DNA of 22,142 bases, from NCBI GenBank assembly GCA_910588135.1, contig CAJUOT010000045.1:1-22142 (forward strand), in the 5' to 3' direction. The notes below the pieces were generated by a model that saw only the letters and a list, made by a program, of their open reading frames with translations, searched no databases and was not told the origin of the DNA. The translations under genes were made by a program, and so were the position numbers. The DNA is from an uncultured Oscillospiraceae bacterium (GTDB lineage Bacteria; Bacillota; Clostridia; Oscillospirales; Oscillospiraceae). Shown here piece by piece: positions 7,216 to 15,748 of the stretch. Every line of letters starts with the position of its first letter. Positions within the stretch are counted from its first letter, which is position 1.

Positions 7216-8122
7216 AGCTTCCCTCCTCCTTCCGCTGCCGGATCATGAGCTGGTAGTGTCTGACCGCACCCACCAATCCCACGTCTCCGCCCAGCTTGGC
7301 ATACTGCAGGTTCAGGCTCTCCCACAGCGCGTCGTCCAGCATCTCCTTCAAGTGCTTCTTCAGCCGGCTGTCCAGCAGCTCCCCATCGTTGGTGATGCCG
7401 CCGCCCAGCACCAGCACGTCCGGCGCGAACGCGCTGGTAAGCACCGCCACCCCGTGAGCCAGATAATAGCACATCTGCTCCAGCGCCTCTTGGGCATACC
7501 GATCCCCTTCCCGCACCTTCCGTGCCACCAACAGCCCGTCCACATCTAGAGTGGGGATGTTAGAAAGCTTGGCATACTCGTAAATCAGCGCGCGGACCGA
7601 GGCCAAATCCTCCAGGTGGCTGTGAGCGACGGGCATACGCCCAACCTCCATGGACATATTCAGGCTGCCCCGGTACAGCTCCCCGTTAATGAGCAGCGCC
7701 CCGCCAATCCCCGTGCCGATGGCCATGCACACCACGTTTTGAAAGCCCTTGGCCGCACCAAGCCAATGCTCGCCCAACGCCATACAGTTCACGTCGTTCT
7801 CAATCTCCACATTCAGTCCCGTGCGTTGGCCCAAAAGCTGCCGCAGCCGGGTGCCGTTGTAGCCGCCGATCCAGCTGCTGATCTCCGACTGGATCGCCCC
7901 CTGCTTAACATCCACCACCCCCGTTGTGGAGATGGCAATGCCATTGAACTGCTCCCGCGCCATGGCGCGCTCTCCAATCTGACACAGCTGCTGCAGCAGA
8001 TGCTCGCTGCCTAAGTGGCTGTTCGTCTTGCTCTTACCCCGGGAGAGCACTGTCCCGTTCTCCTGTACCACACCGTATTTGATGTAACTGCCCCCCACAT
8101 CGAAGGCCAGATATTTTTCCAT
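7196..8122 (-). CDS. ROK-family sugar kinase lacking the zinc motif
   Basis: The 308-residue protein keeps the ATP-site elements: DVGGS at residues 8-12, the catalytic Asp110 in ENDVNCMALGE, GTGIGGALL, and a C-terminal LGGGI. The family zinc site is absent: the usual GHM is GRM and the CxCGxxGCxE cluster is missing (PVAHSHLEDLASVRAL instead). It resembles zinc-free ROK glucokinase/fructokinase or amino-sugar kinases of Firmicutes. ATG 8122 is preferred over GTG 8131 because GAGGTGA lies just upstream of it. The gene starts 5 bp after the amidohydrolase gene and overlaps the SIS gene by 20 bp. It probably phosphorylates the sugar released by the earlier steps before the SIS enzyme acts. Confidence 0.9.
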   Translation of the reverse strand: MEKYLAFDVGGSYIKYGVVQENGTVLSRGKSKTNSHLGSEHLLQQLCQIGERAMAREQFNGIAISTTGVVDVKQGAIQSEISSWIGGYNGTRLRQLLGQRTGLNVEIENDVNCMALGEHWLGAAKGFQNVVCMAIGTGIGGALLINGELYRGSLNMSMEVGRMPVAHSHLEDLASVRALIYEYAKLSNIPTLDVDGLLVARKVREGDRYAQEALEQMCYYLAHGVAVLTSAFAPDVLVLGGGITNDGELLDSRLKKHLKEMLDDALWESLNLQYAKLGGDVGLVGAVRHYQLMIRQRKEEGSYGEDVC

Positions 8123-8127
8123 TGCTT

Positions 8128-9204
8128 TCACCTCGCTGCACTAAATTCGGCCAGGGCCGCGGCCACCTTGTCCAATTCCCGCTGCGCCGTCCCGCAGCCC
8201 AGGCGCGCCGCAGTGCGCCCCAGCGCCCCACAGTACGCCGCCGCCTGCGCCGGGTCGGGCACCGCCGGCTCTGCCCCGGCCCACCGGACAAAGTTCCCCC
8301 AGTACAAGTCCTCCAACACATCTTCGGGCAGGGCCAGCCCTGTCAATTCCCCACCCCAGGCTTGAAAACGATCCCCCGTCTCCAAAAACCGTTCCACAGC
8401 GCCCAGGGTCTCCCGGCACGAATCCAGGCAGTCCGGCCGGCCGACACTTACCGCATTGTCTGTACCAAACAGAATCCGCCGGCGGTAGCGCAGGAAAAAC
8501 CCTCGCGCTGCCTCCGGATTCTTGGAGAGCTGGAAGTAAAGCTCCCGCCCCGGCGTCACATCGGTCAGCAGATTGGGGAAGCGATCCAGCAGTGCGCCCA
8601 ACCGCTCCAAATCCTGAGAAAGGAATAACATATGCGGCGCCAGCAGCTTCAAGTCGGGAAACCGCTCCAACACGTGGACAAGTTCCGCCAGCAGGCCCTC
8701 CGGAGAGGGGTAGCCGCCCCCGCCATAATACCACCCCCGCTCCCGGGCAAAGGCTGGTATGGCCGCCGAATCCCAAAATTCCGGCGGGTCTCCGATGTGG
8801 AAGTTCAACGGAGTGCCGCTCTCGCTCAGCGCCTGGTAGAGACCGTCATAGACCGGGTCATCAAAGGCAACAGGGCGGCTGGCGCGTACGCTCGGCTTAC
8901 CAAACAGCTTCACTCCATCAAAGCCTATCCGGCGCAGCTGTTCCACCTGAGCCGCGTACTCCGCCGCTTCCCCCCGGCCCGGGGACATCACAATCCCGCC
9001 GAAGCTGTATATTCGGCCGGGATTGCGCAGCTTCAGTAGCAAGGATATCCCATTTCGGGGCAGGTTTTCCGGTTTTTCCAACACAATATTCAGCACATTA
9101 ATCCGATCCACGTCCTCCAGCAGCGTACACAGCAGCGCCCCATCCGCTACTGTAGAAGGCTCGTGGTTCAAAGAAATATGAACATGGGAATCAATTCGTT
9201 TCAT
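8128..9204 (-). CDS. Amidohydrolase-2 family metal-dependent hydrolase or decarboxylase
   Basis: The protein has 358 residues from ATG 9204 (AGAGGGA site eight bases upstream). It has the TIM-barrel amidohydrolase pattern: DSHVHI at the N-terminus, a Lys-containing strand (GVKLFGKPS), NFHIGDPPEFW, LLAPHM and LFGTDN with the late metal-site Asp. This fits the Amidohydro-rel/COG2159 group, which contains lactonases, hydrolases and decarboxylases. The frame stays open far upstream into the neighbouring dehydrogenase region, but that extension is out of frame with the real dehydrogenase and is a GC-rich artefact. In this operon the enzyme could open a lactone or hydrolyse an intermediate made by the dehydrogenases. 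The substrate is not known. Confidence 0.9.
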   Translation of the reverse strand: MKRIDSHVHISLNHEPSTVADGALLCTLLEDVDRINVLNIVLEKPENLPRNGISLLLKLRNPGRIYSFGGIVMSPGRGEAAEYAAQVEQLRRIGFDGVKLFGKPSVRASRPVAFDDPVYDGLYQALSESGTPLNFHIGDPPEFWDSAAIPAFARERGWYYGGGGYPSPEGLLAELVHVLERFPDLKLLAPHMLFLSQDLERLGALLDRFPNLLTDVTPGRELYFQLSKNPEAARGFFLRYRRRILFGTDNAVSVGRPDCLDSCRETLGAVERFLETGDRFQAWGGELTGLALPEDVLEDLYWGNFVRWAGAEPAVPDPAQAAAYCGALGRTAARLGCGTAQRELDKVAAALAEFSAAR

Positions 9205-9215
9205 AGTTATCCCTC

Positions 9216-10208
9216 TTACTCGGAAATCCGGACGGGCTGTCCACATTGTGCGGAGGCAATTGCCGCCAGCGCCACCTGTGCCGCCCGCCTGCCGTCCTCC
9301 CCTGTCACAGAGAATGGGCGGTGTTCCAGCACGCACTCCACAGCGTCTTCCAACATCCGTTTTACTTTGTTTTCCCCAAAGGGCAGCCAGAGTTCCTGAT
9401 CCGCCCGGTCGGAGCAAATCCTGTTGTGGTCCGCAGCGGCATCCACCGAGAGCGTCCCCCGAGTCCCCATCAACTCCAGGCTGAGATTCCGGTCGCTGGG
9501 GTACTTCTCGCTGCGCGACCAGCTTGAGTCCAGAGTAACCGTCATCCCGCCGGCATACCCAAAGTGGACCATGGACACATCGTCCACCTCCAGCTCCGGG
9601 TGCAGCACCGTACCGCACAGGGCGCACACCCACTGCGGACCGCCGCCCATAAACCAGTTCATCAAATCCGCCACATGGACCACATGATCCATCAGCGATC
9701 CGCCCCCTGACAGCTCCGGCTGTACAAAAAAGCCGCCGGGAAATTTCCCCTTGTTGGATGCCTTTACCGCCCGCAGCTCCCCGATCCGCCCCTGCGCCAC
9801 CAGCTCCCTGGCCCGCAGAACCTCCGGCACATAGCGGTTGGGGAAAGCGGTCATCAGCCGGCTCCCGCCCGCCCTGCAGGCCTCGATCATGGCATCCATC
9901 TCCGCCAGGTCTGTCCCCAAGGGTTTTTCGCACAGGATGTCCACCCCCGCCTTGGCCCCGGCCAGCACCGGCTTCAAGTGCCGGGTATTTTCCGTACACA
10001 CGAACAGCAGATCCAACCCCTGTCCCACCAGTTCCTCCAAATTCCCGCACCAGCACATTTGGAAACGCTGCGCCGTCCGGCGGGCTTTCTCTCCAGCTTC
10101 GTCCCACACGGCAGACAGCTGCACCCGCGGGTCTTGTTCCAACAGGCGGAGATACCCCTCCGCATGGGCATGGGCCAAGCCGGCCATTCCAATCCGTACC
10201 CGCTTCAA
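9216..10208 (-). CDS. Gfo/Idh/MocA-family oxidoreductase
   Basis: The 330-residue protein has an N-terminal Rossmann region (RIGMAGLAHAHAEGYLRLL), CEKPLG at the cofactor site and SGGGSLMDHVVHVADLMNW in the substrate domain. The glycine motif is modified (GLAHAHAEG instead of GxGxxG), as in some family members, so cofactor use may be non-standard. The start is TTG 10208, supported by GGAGGAG seven bases upstream. It overlaps the preceding stop as TTGA, which implies coupling. The amidohydrolase gene follows 11 bp later. It probably oxidises or reduces a carbohydrate intermediate in the same pathway as the other two dehydrogenases. Confidence 0.9.
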   Translation of the reverse strand: MKRVRIGMAGLAHAHAEGYLRLLEQDPRVQLSAVWDEAGEKARRTAQRFQMCWCGNLEELVGQGLDLLFVCTENTRHLKPVLAGAKAGVDILCEKPLGTDLAEMDAMIEACRAGGSRLMTAFPNRYVPEVLRARELVAQGRIGELRAVKASNKGKFPGGFFVQPELSGGGSLMDHVVHVADLMNWFMGGGPQWVCALCGTVLHPELEVDDVSMVHFGYAGGMTVTLDSSWSRSEKYPSDRNLSLELMGTRGTLSVDAAADHNRICSDRADQELWLPFGENKVKRMLEDAVECVLEHRPFSVTGEDGRRAAQVALAAIASAQCGQPVRISE

Positions 10209-11029
10209 ATCTGCGCCTCCTCCCAGCCTACTACCTGACGGCGCGCCGCAGAATCCAGAGCCGCTGCCTGAAGGCGCAGTAAATCCGTCAGGCCGTTGTC
10301 ATCCGGACTCCGGAGGGCCTGTTCCATCGCCTGGGCGCACACCTGCTCGTCCCACGGCTCCTGTACGGCCCCGATCCCATTCCAGCGCAGCCCGCCCTGC
10401 CGGCTGTCGTACTCCGCCAGCCCGTACTGCCCTGCGTACTCATACCGGAAGCAGGGCGCGTCCGTGCCGCCCTGCACCCCCTGGATGTTCACCAGCGCCC
10501 CTCCGGCCATCTGCAGCGTAAGGGATATCTGCTCCCCCGCCCGGCCCAGGTCGGCGGCGGTGCAAAACAGCCGCTGGGGTTTTCCCAGCAGATACAGCAC
10601 TACAGAGGCCTCTTCCATTCCGCACTGGCCCAACGCGTCCCGTACGTCCCCGTCGTCCAGGGGACGCTTCCTGAGCAGCTCCACAGTTCCCACCGTGCCC
10701 AGCCACTCTCCCTCCAGCGCCTCCCGCAGCCCGGCGACCCAGGGTTGGCAGCACTCCGGGCGCAGGGCCTTTGCCTGTCCCTGGGCCGCCAGCCGCGCCA
10801 GCTGCTGTGCCACCTTCCTGTCCCGCGCCGCGTACGGAAGGCACAGCAGCCCCCCCGCCCGGGACATCCACGCTGCTGCCTGATCCCCGGAGATCCCTTG
10901 GGGTTCGCACAGCGCCACCCAATCCGGCCGGCCTACGCCATCTGCCAGCACCCAGTTCCCGGCGCGCCCCGCCATCCGGCGAAGCGCCTGGGCCAGCGCG
11001 CCTTCTCCCACTACCTCAATACTCGCCAT
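10205..11029 (-). CDS. Degenerate Gfo/Idh/MocA-like protein, probable non-catalytic subunit
   Basis: The 274-residue protein has no standard match by eye but follows the Gfo/Idh/MocA layout. The N-terminus VVGEGALAQALRRMAG stands where the Rossmann loop should be. LLCLPYAARDRKVAQQLARL aligns with the EKP helix but lacks EKP. EWLGTVGTVELLRKRP matches the start of the substrate domain, and GQCGMEEASVVLYLLGKP matches the helix that normally carries the catalytic His, which is absent. ATG 11029 is chosen because the G-run lies eight bases before it; the ATG at 11038 directly abuts that run. It sits between two intact dehydrogenase genes, 23 bp after one and overlapping the other by 4 bp. It may form a mixed oligomer with one of them. 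It is unlikely to be a decaying pseudogene, since the frame is intact and coupled. Confidence 0.7.
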   Translation of the reverse strand: MASIEVVGEGALAQALRRMAGRAGNWVLADGVGRPDWVALCEPQGISGDQAAAWMSRAGGLLCLPYAARDRKVAQQLARLAAQGQAKALRPECCQPWVAGLREALEGEWLGTVGTVELLRKRPLDDGDVRDALGQCGMEEASVVLYLLGKPQRLFCTAADLGRAGEQISLTLQMAGGALVNIQGVQGGTDAPCFRYEYAGQYGLAEYDSRQGGLRWNGIGAVQEPWDEQVCAQAMEQALRSPDDNGLTDLLRLQAAALDSAARRQVVGWEEAQI

Positions 11030-11052
11030 CTGTTCCATCCCCCCGGAATGTT

Positions 11053-12141
11053 TTACAGGTATACGCTCTCCCCCTGCCGGCCGGAGTCATACACCGCCTG
11101 AATGATCTTCTGCACAGTATACATCTCTTCAGGGCGCACCACCGGCTGTCCGCCGGTTCGCAGCGCGTCAATCCACTGGGAAATCTCCAGCTGGGGGCCG
11201 TATATCTGTTCCGGCTCGTAAAACGGAATCGTCCGGGGCGAGAGCACAACGGCTTCATCCACCAGCCGGCCGCCCCGCTCGGTATTGATCGTCAGACCGT
11301 CCGTCACATCTGATCCCGCCAGCGTGCCGCACAGCGTCACGCTCACCGGCCGCTCGTCCCTGGTGTTCAGCGCCCAGCTCGTCTCCAGCCAGATCATCGC
11401 CCCGTTTTCCAGCTCAATCATGGCAAACCCGCTGTCCTCCACAGTAAAACGCTCCGGGTCCCAGGCGCCGTACGGGTTGGCCTGGCTGCCCTGGGGACCC
11501 AGCTTATGGAACAGCTTCCCCGTCACCTTTCGTGGCCGGTAGTTGTCCATCATCCACAACGCCAAGTCCAGGGCGTGGGTGCCCAAATCCAGCACAGGAC
11601 CACCGCCCTGCTTGTCCACATCCAAAAAGTCTCCCCAGACGGGCACCCCCCTGCGCCGCACGCAGTGGGCCTTGGCAAAATAGATTTCCCCCAGCTCCCC
11701 CGCGGCACACCGCTGCTTCAAATACCACATAGCGGGGGTAAATCGGTTGTTGGCGCAGATGGTCAGCTTTCTGCCGCTGCGCCGGGCGGCCGCCACCATG
11801 GCTTCCGCCTCCTCCAGGGACGAAGCCATGGGCTTTTCGCACATCACGTGCTTGCCCGCGTCCAACGCCTCAATGGTAATGCGGGCATGGGAAGCGTTAG
11901 GCGTGCATACGTGCACCGCGTCGATTCCCGAATCGGCCAGCACCTCCCGGTAGTCGGCGCACAGCTTTACCCCGGTCAGGCCGTGCTGTGCACACACTTT
12001 GGCCAGGTATTGTTCGCCCCTCACGTCTGAAATGGCCGCGATCTCCGCCCCCTGCTTTTTGAGCAGGTTCGGGATGTGCTTCCCCTGGGCGATCCCCCCG
12101 CAGCCCACCAGCCCAACCCGCACGATTCCCGTGCCGCTCAT
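11053..12141 (-). CDS. Gfo/Idh/MocA-family oxidoreductase
   Basis: The 362-residue protein has a clear GxGxxG-type Rossmann loop (VGLVGCGGIAQGKHIPNL), MCEKPMA at the nicotinamide site and GGGPVLDLGTHALDLALW with the catalytic His. These are the most canonical motifs of the three paralogues. ATG 12141 overlaps the permease stop as ATGA, tying it directly to the transporter genes, so it may act first on the imported compound. Relatives include inositol, glucose-fructose and 3-keto-glycoside-forming dehydrogenases; sequence alone does not separate these. Confidence 0.93.
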   Translation of the reverse strand: MSGTGIVRVGLVGCGGIAQGKHIPNLLKKQGAEIAAISDVRGEQYLAKVCAQHGLTGVKLCADYREVLADSGIDAVHVCTPNASHARITIEALDAGKHVMCEKPMASSLEEAEAMVAAARRSGRKLTICANNRFTPAMWYLKQRCAAGELGEIYFAKAHCVRRRGVPVWGDFLDVDKQGGGPVLDLGTHALDLALWMMDNYRPRKVTGKLFHKLGPQGSQANPYGAWDPERFTVEDSGFAMIELENGAMIWLETSWALNTRDERPVSVTLCGTLAGSDVTDGLTINTERGGRLVDEAVVLSPRTIPFYEPEQIYGPQLEISQWIDALRTGGQPVVRPEEMYTVQKIIQAVYDSGRQGESVYL

Positions 12142-13094
12142 GGCGCCTCAACGGCCCGGCCGTCGTCCCGATATTGCTTCAAAATCATCGCTTTCTCCTT
12201 CCGTCTGGCGCTCACCATGGCAATGGTCAGCACCAGTACTGTGGTAAGATAGGGTAGCATCAGTACAAACTGGGAGGGGAAGCCAAAGGACTGAAGCCTC
12301 GCCCCCACAGAGTCCATCAAACCGAAAATCATCGCCCCGCCCATTGCAAACAGGGGATTCCCGCCGCCGAAGTTCATGGCAGCTAGCGCCATATATCCCC
12401 GGCCGCTGGTCATATTCTCCACAAACATATTGGAATAACCCATGGACAGATAGGCCCCCGCCAGCCCTGCAAACAGCCCGGACAGGGTAATGGCCACAAA
12501 GCGGTTGCGTTCAATGTTGATTCCTGCCGTCATGGCCGAGGTTTCATTGAGCCCCACGCTGCGAAGGCGCAGACCCGCCGCCGTCTTATACAGCACCAGC
12601 CACAGCCCAACCACCACCAGCACAGACAAGGGCTCCAAGATGCAGTAGTCGTTAAGCAGGCTGGACAGCACTGGGTTGGACTCCAGCGCCGTGATGTGGA
12701 TGGAGGGGATGGACACCGGGTCGGGCAGTACCAGCGCGCCCGACACCCCAAACACCTGCTGGAGCATAAAACGGGTCATGCCCAGCGCCAGCATATTCAC
12801 ACCAAAGCCGACCACCAGGATGTGTGCCCGGAAACGCAGATGGGCGCAGCCCACCAGCATCCCCAGCAATACCCCTACCGCCATCCCCGCCAGCACGCCC
12901 ACCACCCAGCTGCAGCTGAAATATCCGGCCACATAGCCTGTGTACGCGCCAAACAGCATGATCCCTTCGATCCCCATGTTGATAACGCTGGCCTGCTTGC
13001 TGATGACCGCCGCAATGGTGGCCAGCAGGATCGGGGTGGTAGAACGCAGCGTGGCGTGAATCAGGGTGTAGGACAGCACGTCGGACAGTTTCAT
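12138..13094 (-). CDS. ABC transporter permease of the BMP/nucleoside-type family, second subunit
   Basis: The 318-residue membrane protein has eight or more hydrophobic segments. The conserved cytoplasmic stretch VINMGIEGIMLFGAYTGYVAG is typical of the BPD_transp_2 permeases that pair with BMP binding proteins (NupQ/YufQ-like, as in purine-nucleoside importers). Further family features are GLRLRSVGLNETSAMTAGIN and LSGLFAGLAGAYLSMGY. ATG 13094 overlaps the first permease stop as ATGA. With the first permease it would form the membrane channel of the importer. Confidence 0.92.
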   Translation of the reverse strand: MKLSDVLSYTLIHATLRSTTPILLATIAAVISKQASVINMGIEGIMLFGAYTGYVAGYFSCSWVVGVLAGMAVGVLLGMLVGCAHLRFRAHILVVGFGVNMLALGMTRFMLQQVFGVSGALVLPDPVSIPSIHITALESNPVLSSLLNDYCILEPLSVLVVVGLWLVLYKTAAGLRLRSVGLNETSAMTAGINIERNRFVAITLSGLFAGLAGAYLSMGYSNMFVENMTSGRGYMALAAMNFGGGNPLFAMGGAMIFGLMDSVGARLQSFGFPSQFVLMLPYLTTVLVLTIAMVSARRKEKAMILKQYRDDGRAVEAP

Positions 13095-14155
13095 CGCAAG
13101 GCCTCCTTCCGCTTTCCGTCCAGCTTCTTCCGGGCGCGTCCCCGACCGGACCGGGGTTCAAACAGGCCCTCCATGCTGAGCAGCAGGATCAGCATGGGGA
13201 TCAGCGTGTCGATCAGCGCCTTGGGCACGCCGGTGAACCGCTCCATACCCAACGCACCAGTTTTCAGCGCCGCAATGAGGAAGGAATAGGCGGGTAGCTG
13301 GGCGAAACTGTTGCTGGCAATCAGGGAGGCCAACATCCCGTCAAAGGCCGTGTTGTTGGAAAAACCGTCAATGATCGTGCCATATACGCCAAGGGACTGG
13401 ATCGCCCCCGCAAAGCCTCCGATGGCGCCGCTGAGCACTGCGGCTAACAAAACCATGCGTTTTGTATCGACCCCTATATAGTCGGTAAAATAAGGGTTGC
13501 TCCCCGTGGAACGCAGCCGGTAGCCTATCTTGGTGCGCCTGAACATCCAGAACACGGCAGCATAGAGGAATACCGCCATAAACAGCCCCACATTGGCCCG
13601 GCTGGGCTTCATGATCCGCAGCAGCGCGGCCGACTCCTGGATGGGCACTGTCTGGGAAGACGCGCCCTTCGCCGACCAGGGGCCGGCAATCATGTAATTG
13701 GCGAAATGGATCGCCACATAGTTGAGCAGCAGCGCAGAGCACAGCTCGTTCACATTCCAATATGCCCGCAGCGCACCGGGTATGGCCGCCCACAGCGCGC
13801 CGGCCAGCACGCCGCACAGGAAGCACACCGGGATGTGGACATACCAGGGCAGCCCCTGGATCAGAAAGCCCGCCCCCGCCGAACACAGCGCGCCCAGGTA
13901 GAAGCAGCCCTCCACTCCCATGTTGAAGTAACGCACCTTGCTGGTAACGCAATAGGCCAGCGCCGTCAGGAAGATGGGGCAAAATTTCTCCAGGGTGGTG
14001 CCCAAGTTGAAATTCCCCACAAAGGCCCCCTTCAGAAGCTCCCGATACGCGTCCAGCGGCTCATAGCCCAGCGCCAGCATCACTACCGCGCCAATCACAA
14101 AAGGGAACAGCAGGGCCAGCAGGAACCCCGGCTTGATTTTAATGCTCCGTTTCAC
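13091..14155 (-). CDS. ABC transporter permease of the BMP/nucleoside-type family, first subunit
   Basis: The 354-residue membrane protein resembles NupP/YufP. It has a long N-terminal helix, a loop with LGTTLEKFCPIFLTALAY, the coupling stretch VRYFNMGVEGCFYLGALC, and YRLRSTGSNPYFTDYIGVD. The GTG start at 14155 has GGAGGG seven to eight bases upstream and overlaps the ATPase gene by 17 bp. The C-terminus ends in a basic tail (RGRARKKLDGKRK) expected on the cytoplasmic side. Together with the ATPase and the BMP lipoprotein it completes one importer. Confidence 0.92.
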   Translation of the reverse strand: MKRSIKIKPGFLLALLFPFVIGAVVMLALGYEPLDAYRELLKGAFVGNFNLGTTLEKFCPIFLTALAYCVTSKVRYFNMGVEGCFYLGALCSAGAGFLIQGLPWYVHIPVCFLCGVLAGALWAAIPGALRAYWNVNELCSALLLNYVAIHFANYMIAGPWSAKGASSQTVPIQESAALLRIMKPSRANVGLFMAVFLYAAVFWMFRRTKIGYRLRSTGSNPYFTDYIGVDTKRMVLLAAVLSGAIGGFAGAIQSLGVYGTIIDGFSNNTAFDGMLASLIASNSFAQLPAYSFLIAALKTGALGMERFTGVPKALIDTLIPMLILLLSMEGLFEPRSGRGRARKKLDGKRKEALR

Positions 14156-15659
14156 TCGCTTTCCCTCCTGTCATCAGCAGCCCCAGGCGCTCCATGTCCA
14201 CATCACCTCCCGGCAGCTCTCCCGATATCCGTCCCTCGTGAAGTACAATGATCCGGTCGGACAGGGCCACGATCTCGTCCAAGTCCGCGCTGACCAGCAG
14301 CACCGCCATGCCTTCCTGCTTGGCCCTGTTCAGATAGCCGCGGATGGATTCAATTGCTCCGACGTCCACCCCCCGGGTAGGTTGAGCGGCAATCAGCAGC
14401 TTTCCGCCCCCCTCAATCTCCCGTGCCACCACGATCTTCTGCGCGTTCCCGCCGGAGAGCGTCCCGGCTTTTATCCGCCCATCGTCCGGCCGAATGTCAT
14501 ATTTTTTGATCAGGGTCTGCCCGTTTTCCGCCAGTTTCCGCCTATCCAGCAGCCCCCAGCGGGATACCGCCTCCAGGTGGATGGCCGCCAGGTTTTCCTG
14601 GATGGAAAACTCCTTGTTGAGCCCCCTTGTGTTGCGGTCCTCCGGAATGTGAACCAGGCCCGCCCGCCGGATTTGCCCGGGCTTCTTCCCTGCCACCTCT
14701 TCCCCGGCAATCCGCACCGCGCCGGCCAGGATGGGCCGCAGCCCGCTGATGGCATCGATCAGCTCGGACTGACCGTTCCCGTCCACCCCGGCTATCCCCA
14801 AGATTTCTCCCGCTCGCACCAGGAAGGATACCTTCTTGATGGTGGACAGCCACCGCTGCCCCAGCACCTCCAAGTTTTCCACTTCCAGCACCACCGGCCC
14901 TGCCTCGCACGCCGGCGGCCGGCCGTCCAGCTTCACCTCCCGGCCCACCATCAGCTCCACCAGCTTGGAAGCGGTGGCCTGCGCCCGGTCCAAGGTAGCC
15001 ATGTGGCGCCCCCGCCGCATAACAGCGATGCGGTCGCTGATCTCCAGCACCTCGTGAAGTTTATGGGAGATAAAAATAATGGTCTTTCCATCGTCCCGCA
15101 TACTGCGTAGGATATCAAACAGCTTGCCCGTCTCCCCCGGGGTCAGCACCGCCGTCGGCTCGTCTAAAATCAGCACATCCGCTCCCCGGTAGAGCGTCTT
15201 GATAATCTCCACCCGCTGGGCTTCCCCTACCGAAATGTTCTGAACCAGCTTGTCCGGCTGTACATCCAGGTCGTAGTCCTCAATGTACCGCCGCACCTTC
15301 TCCCGCGCCGCCGCAAAATCAATCCGTCCCAGGCTTTTCTTCGGCTCAAAGCCCAAGATGATATTTTCCAGCACCGTGAATTCCTTCACCAGCATGAATT
15401 CCTGGTGCACCATCCCAATGCCGCTGGCGATGGCCTTCTGGGGCGTCAGCCCTTCCAGGCGCTTCCCGTCCAGCTCAATGGTGCCGCCGTCAGGCTGGTG
15501 TATCCCATACAGGAGCTTCATCATCGTAGACTTCCCCGCTCCGTTCTCCCCGATCAGAGAGAATATCTCCCCTTTGCCCACGTGGATGGAGCAGTCCTCA
15601 ATCGCTTTTACCTCGCCGAAACTCTTTGAAATATGTTCTAATTTTATGTATGGTAGCAC
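14139..15659 (-). CDS. ABC transporter ATP-binding protein with two nucleotide-binding domains
   Basis: The 506-residue protein carries two ABC domains. The first has Walker A GENGAGKST, the BMP-system variant signature ISVGEAQRVEI, and Walker B VLILDEPTAVLTP. The second has the reduced Walker A VDGNGQSEL and the signature LSGGNAQK, with LLIAAQPTRGVDVGA at Walker B, so one site is probably non-canonical, as usual in this group (NupO/YufO/RbsA-like). GTG 15659 is preferred over GTG 15668 because AGG lies at proper distance. It follows a stem-loop after the binding-protein gene. Confidence 0.92.
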   Translation of the reverse strand: MLPYIKLEHISKSFGEVKAIEDCSIHVGKGEIFSLIGENGAGKSTMMKLLYGIHQPDGGTIELDGKRLEGLTPQKAIASGIGMVHQEFMLVKEFTVLENIILGFEPKKSLGRIDFAAAREKVRRYIEDYDLDVQPDKLVQNISVGEAQRVEIIKTLYRGADVLILDEPTAVLTPGETGKLFDILRSMRDDGKTIIFISHKLHEVLEISDRIAVMRRGRHMATLDRAQATASKLVELMVGREVKLDGRPPACEAGPVVLEVENLEVLGQRWLSTIKKVSFLVRAGEILGIAGVDGNGQSELIDAISGLRPILAGAVRIAGEEVAGKKPGQIRRAGLVHIPEDRNTRGLNKEFSIQENLAAIHLEAVSRWGLLDRRKLAENGQTLIKKYDIRPDDGRIKAGTLSGGNAQKIVVAREIEGGGKLLIAAQPTRGVDVGAIESIRGYLNRAKQEGMAVLLVSADLDEIVALSDRIIVLHEGRISGELPGGDVDMERLGLLMTGGKASETEH

Positions 15660-15692
15660 GCTTGTCACCTCGTCCCGTATCTCTGGAGGGCA

Positions 15693-15733
15693 GAGGCCCC
15701 GCCAGCGGCTGCGCGCCGAACTGGCGGGGCCTC
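15693..15733 (-). promoter_or_regulatory. GC-rich stem-loop between binding-protein and ATPase genes
   Basis: A perfect 13-bp stem (GAGGCCCCGCCAG with CTGGCGGGGCCTC) surrounds a 15-nt loop. No T-run follows on the minus strand, so it is not a full terminator. At this position in ABC operons such a structure usually stabilises the upstream mRNA end or causes partial termination, giving more binding protein than membrane subunits. Confidence 0.7.
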
Positions 15734-15748
15734 CCGTACCATCAAGCG

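Noticed and set aside
8128..10107. Open frame of 659 codons on the minus strand
   Set aside because: Only the last 358 codons carry amidohydrolase motifs. The upstream part is Gly/Arg-rich, out of frame with the clear dehydrogenase gene, and the internal ATG 9204 has a ribosome site.
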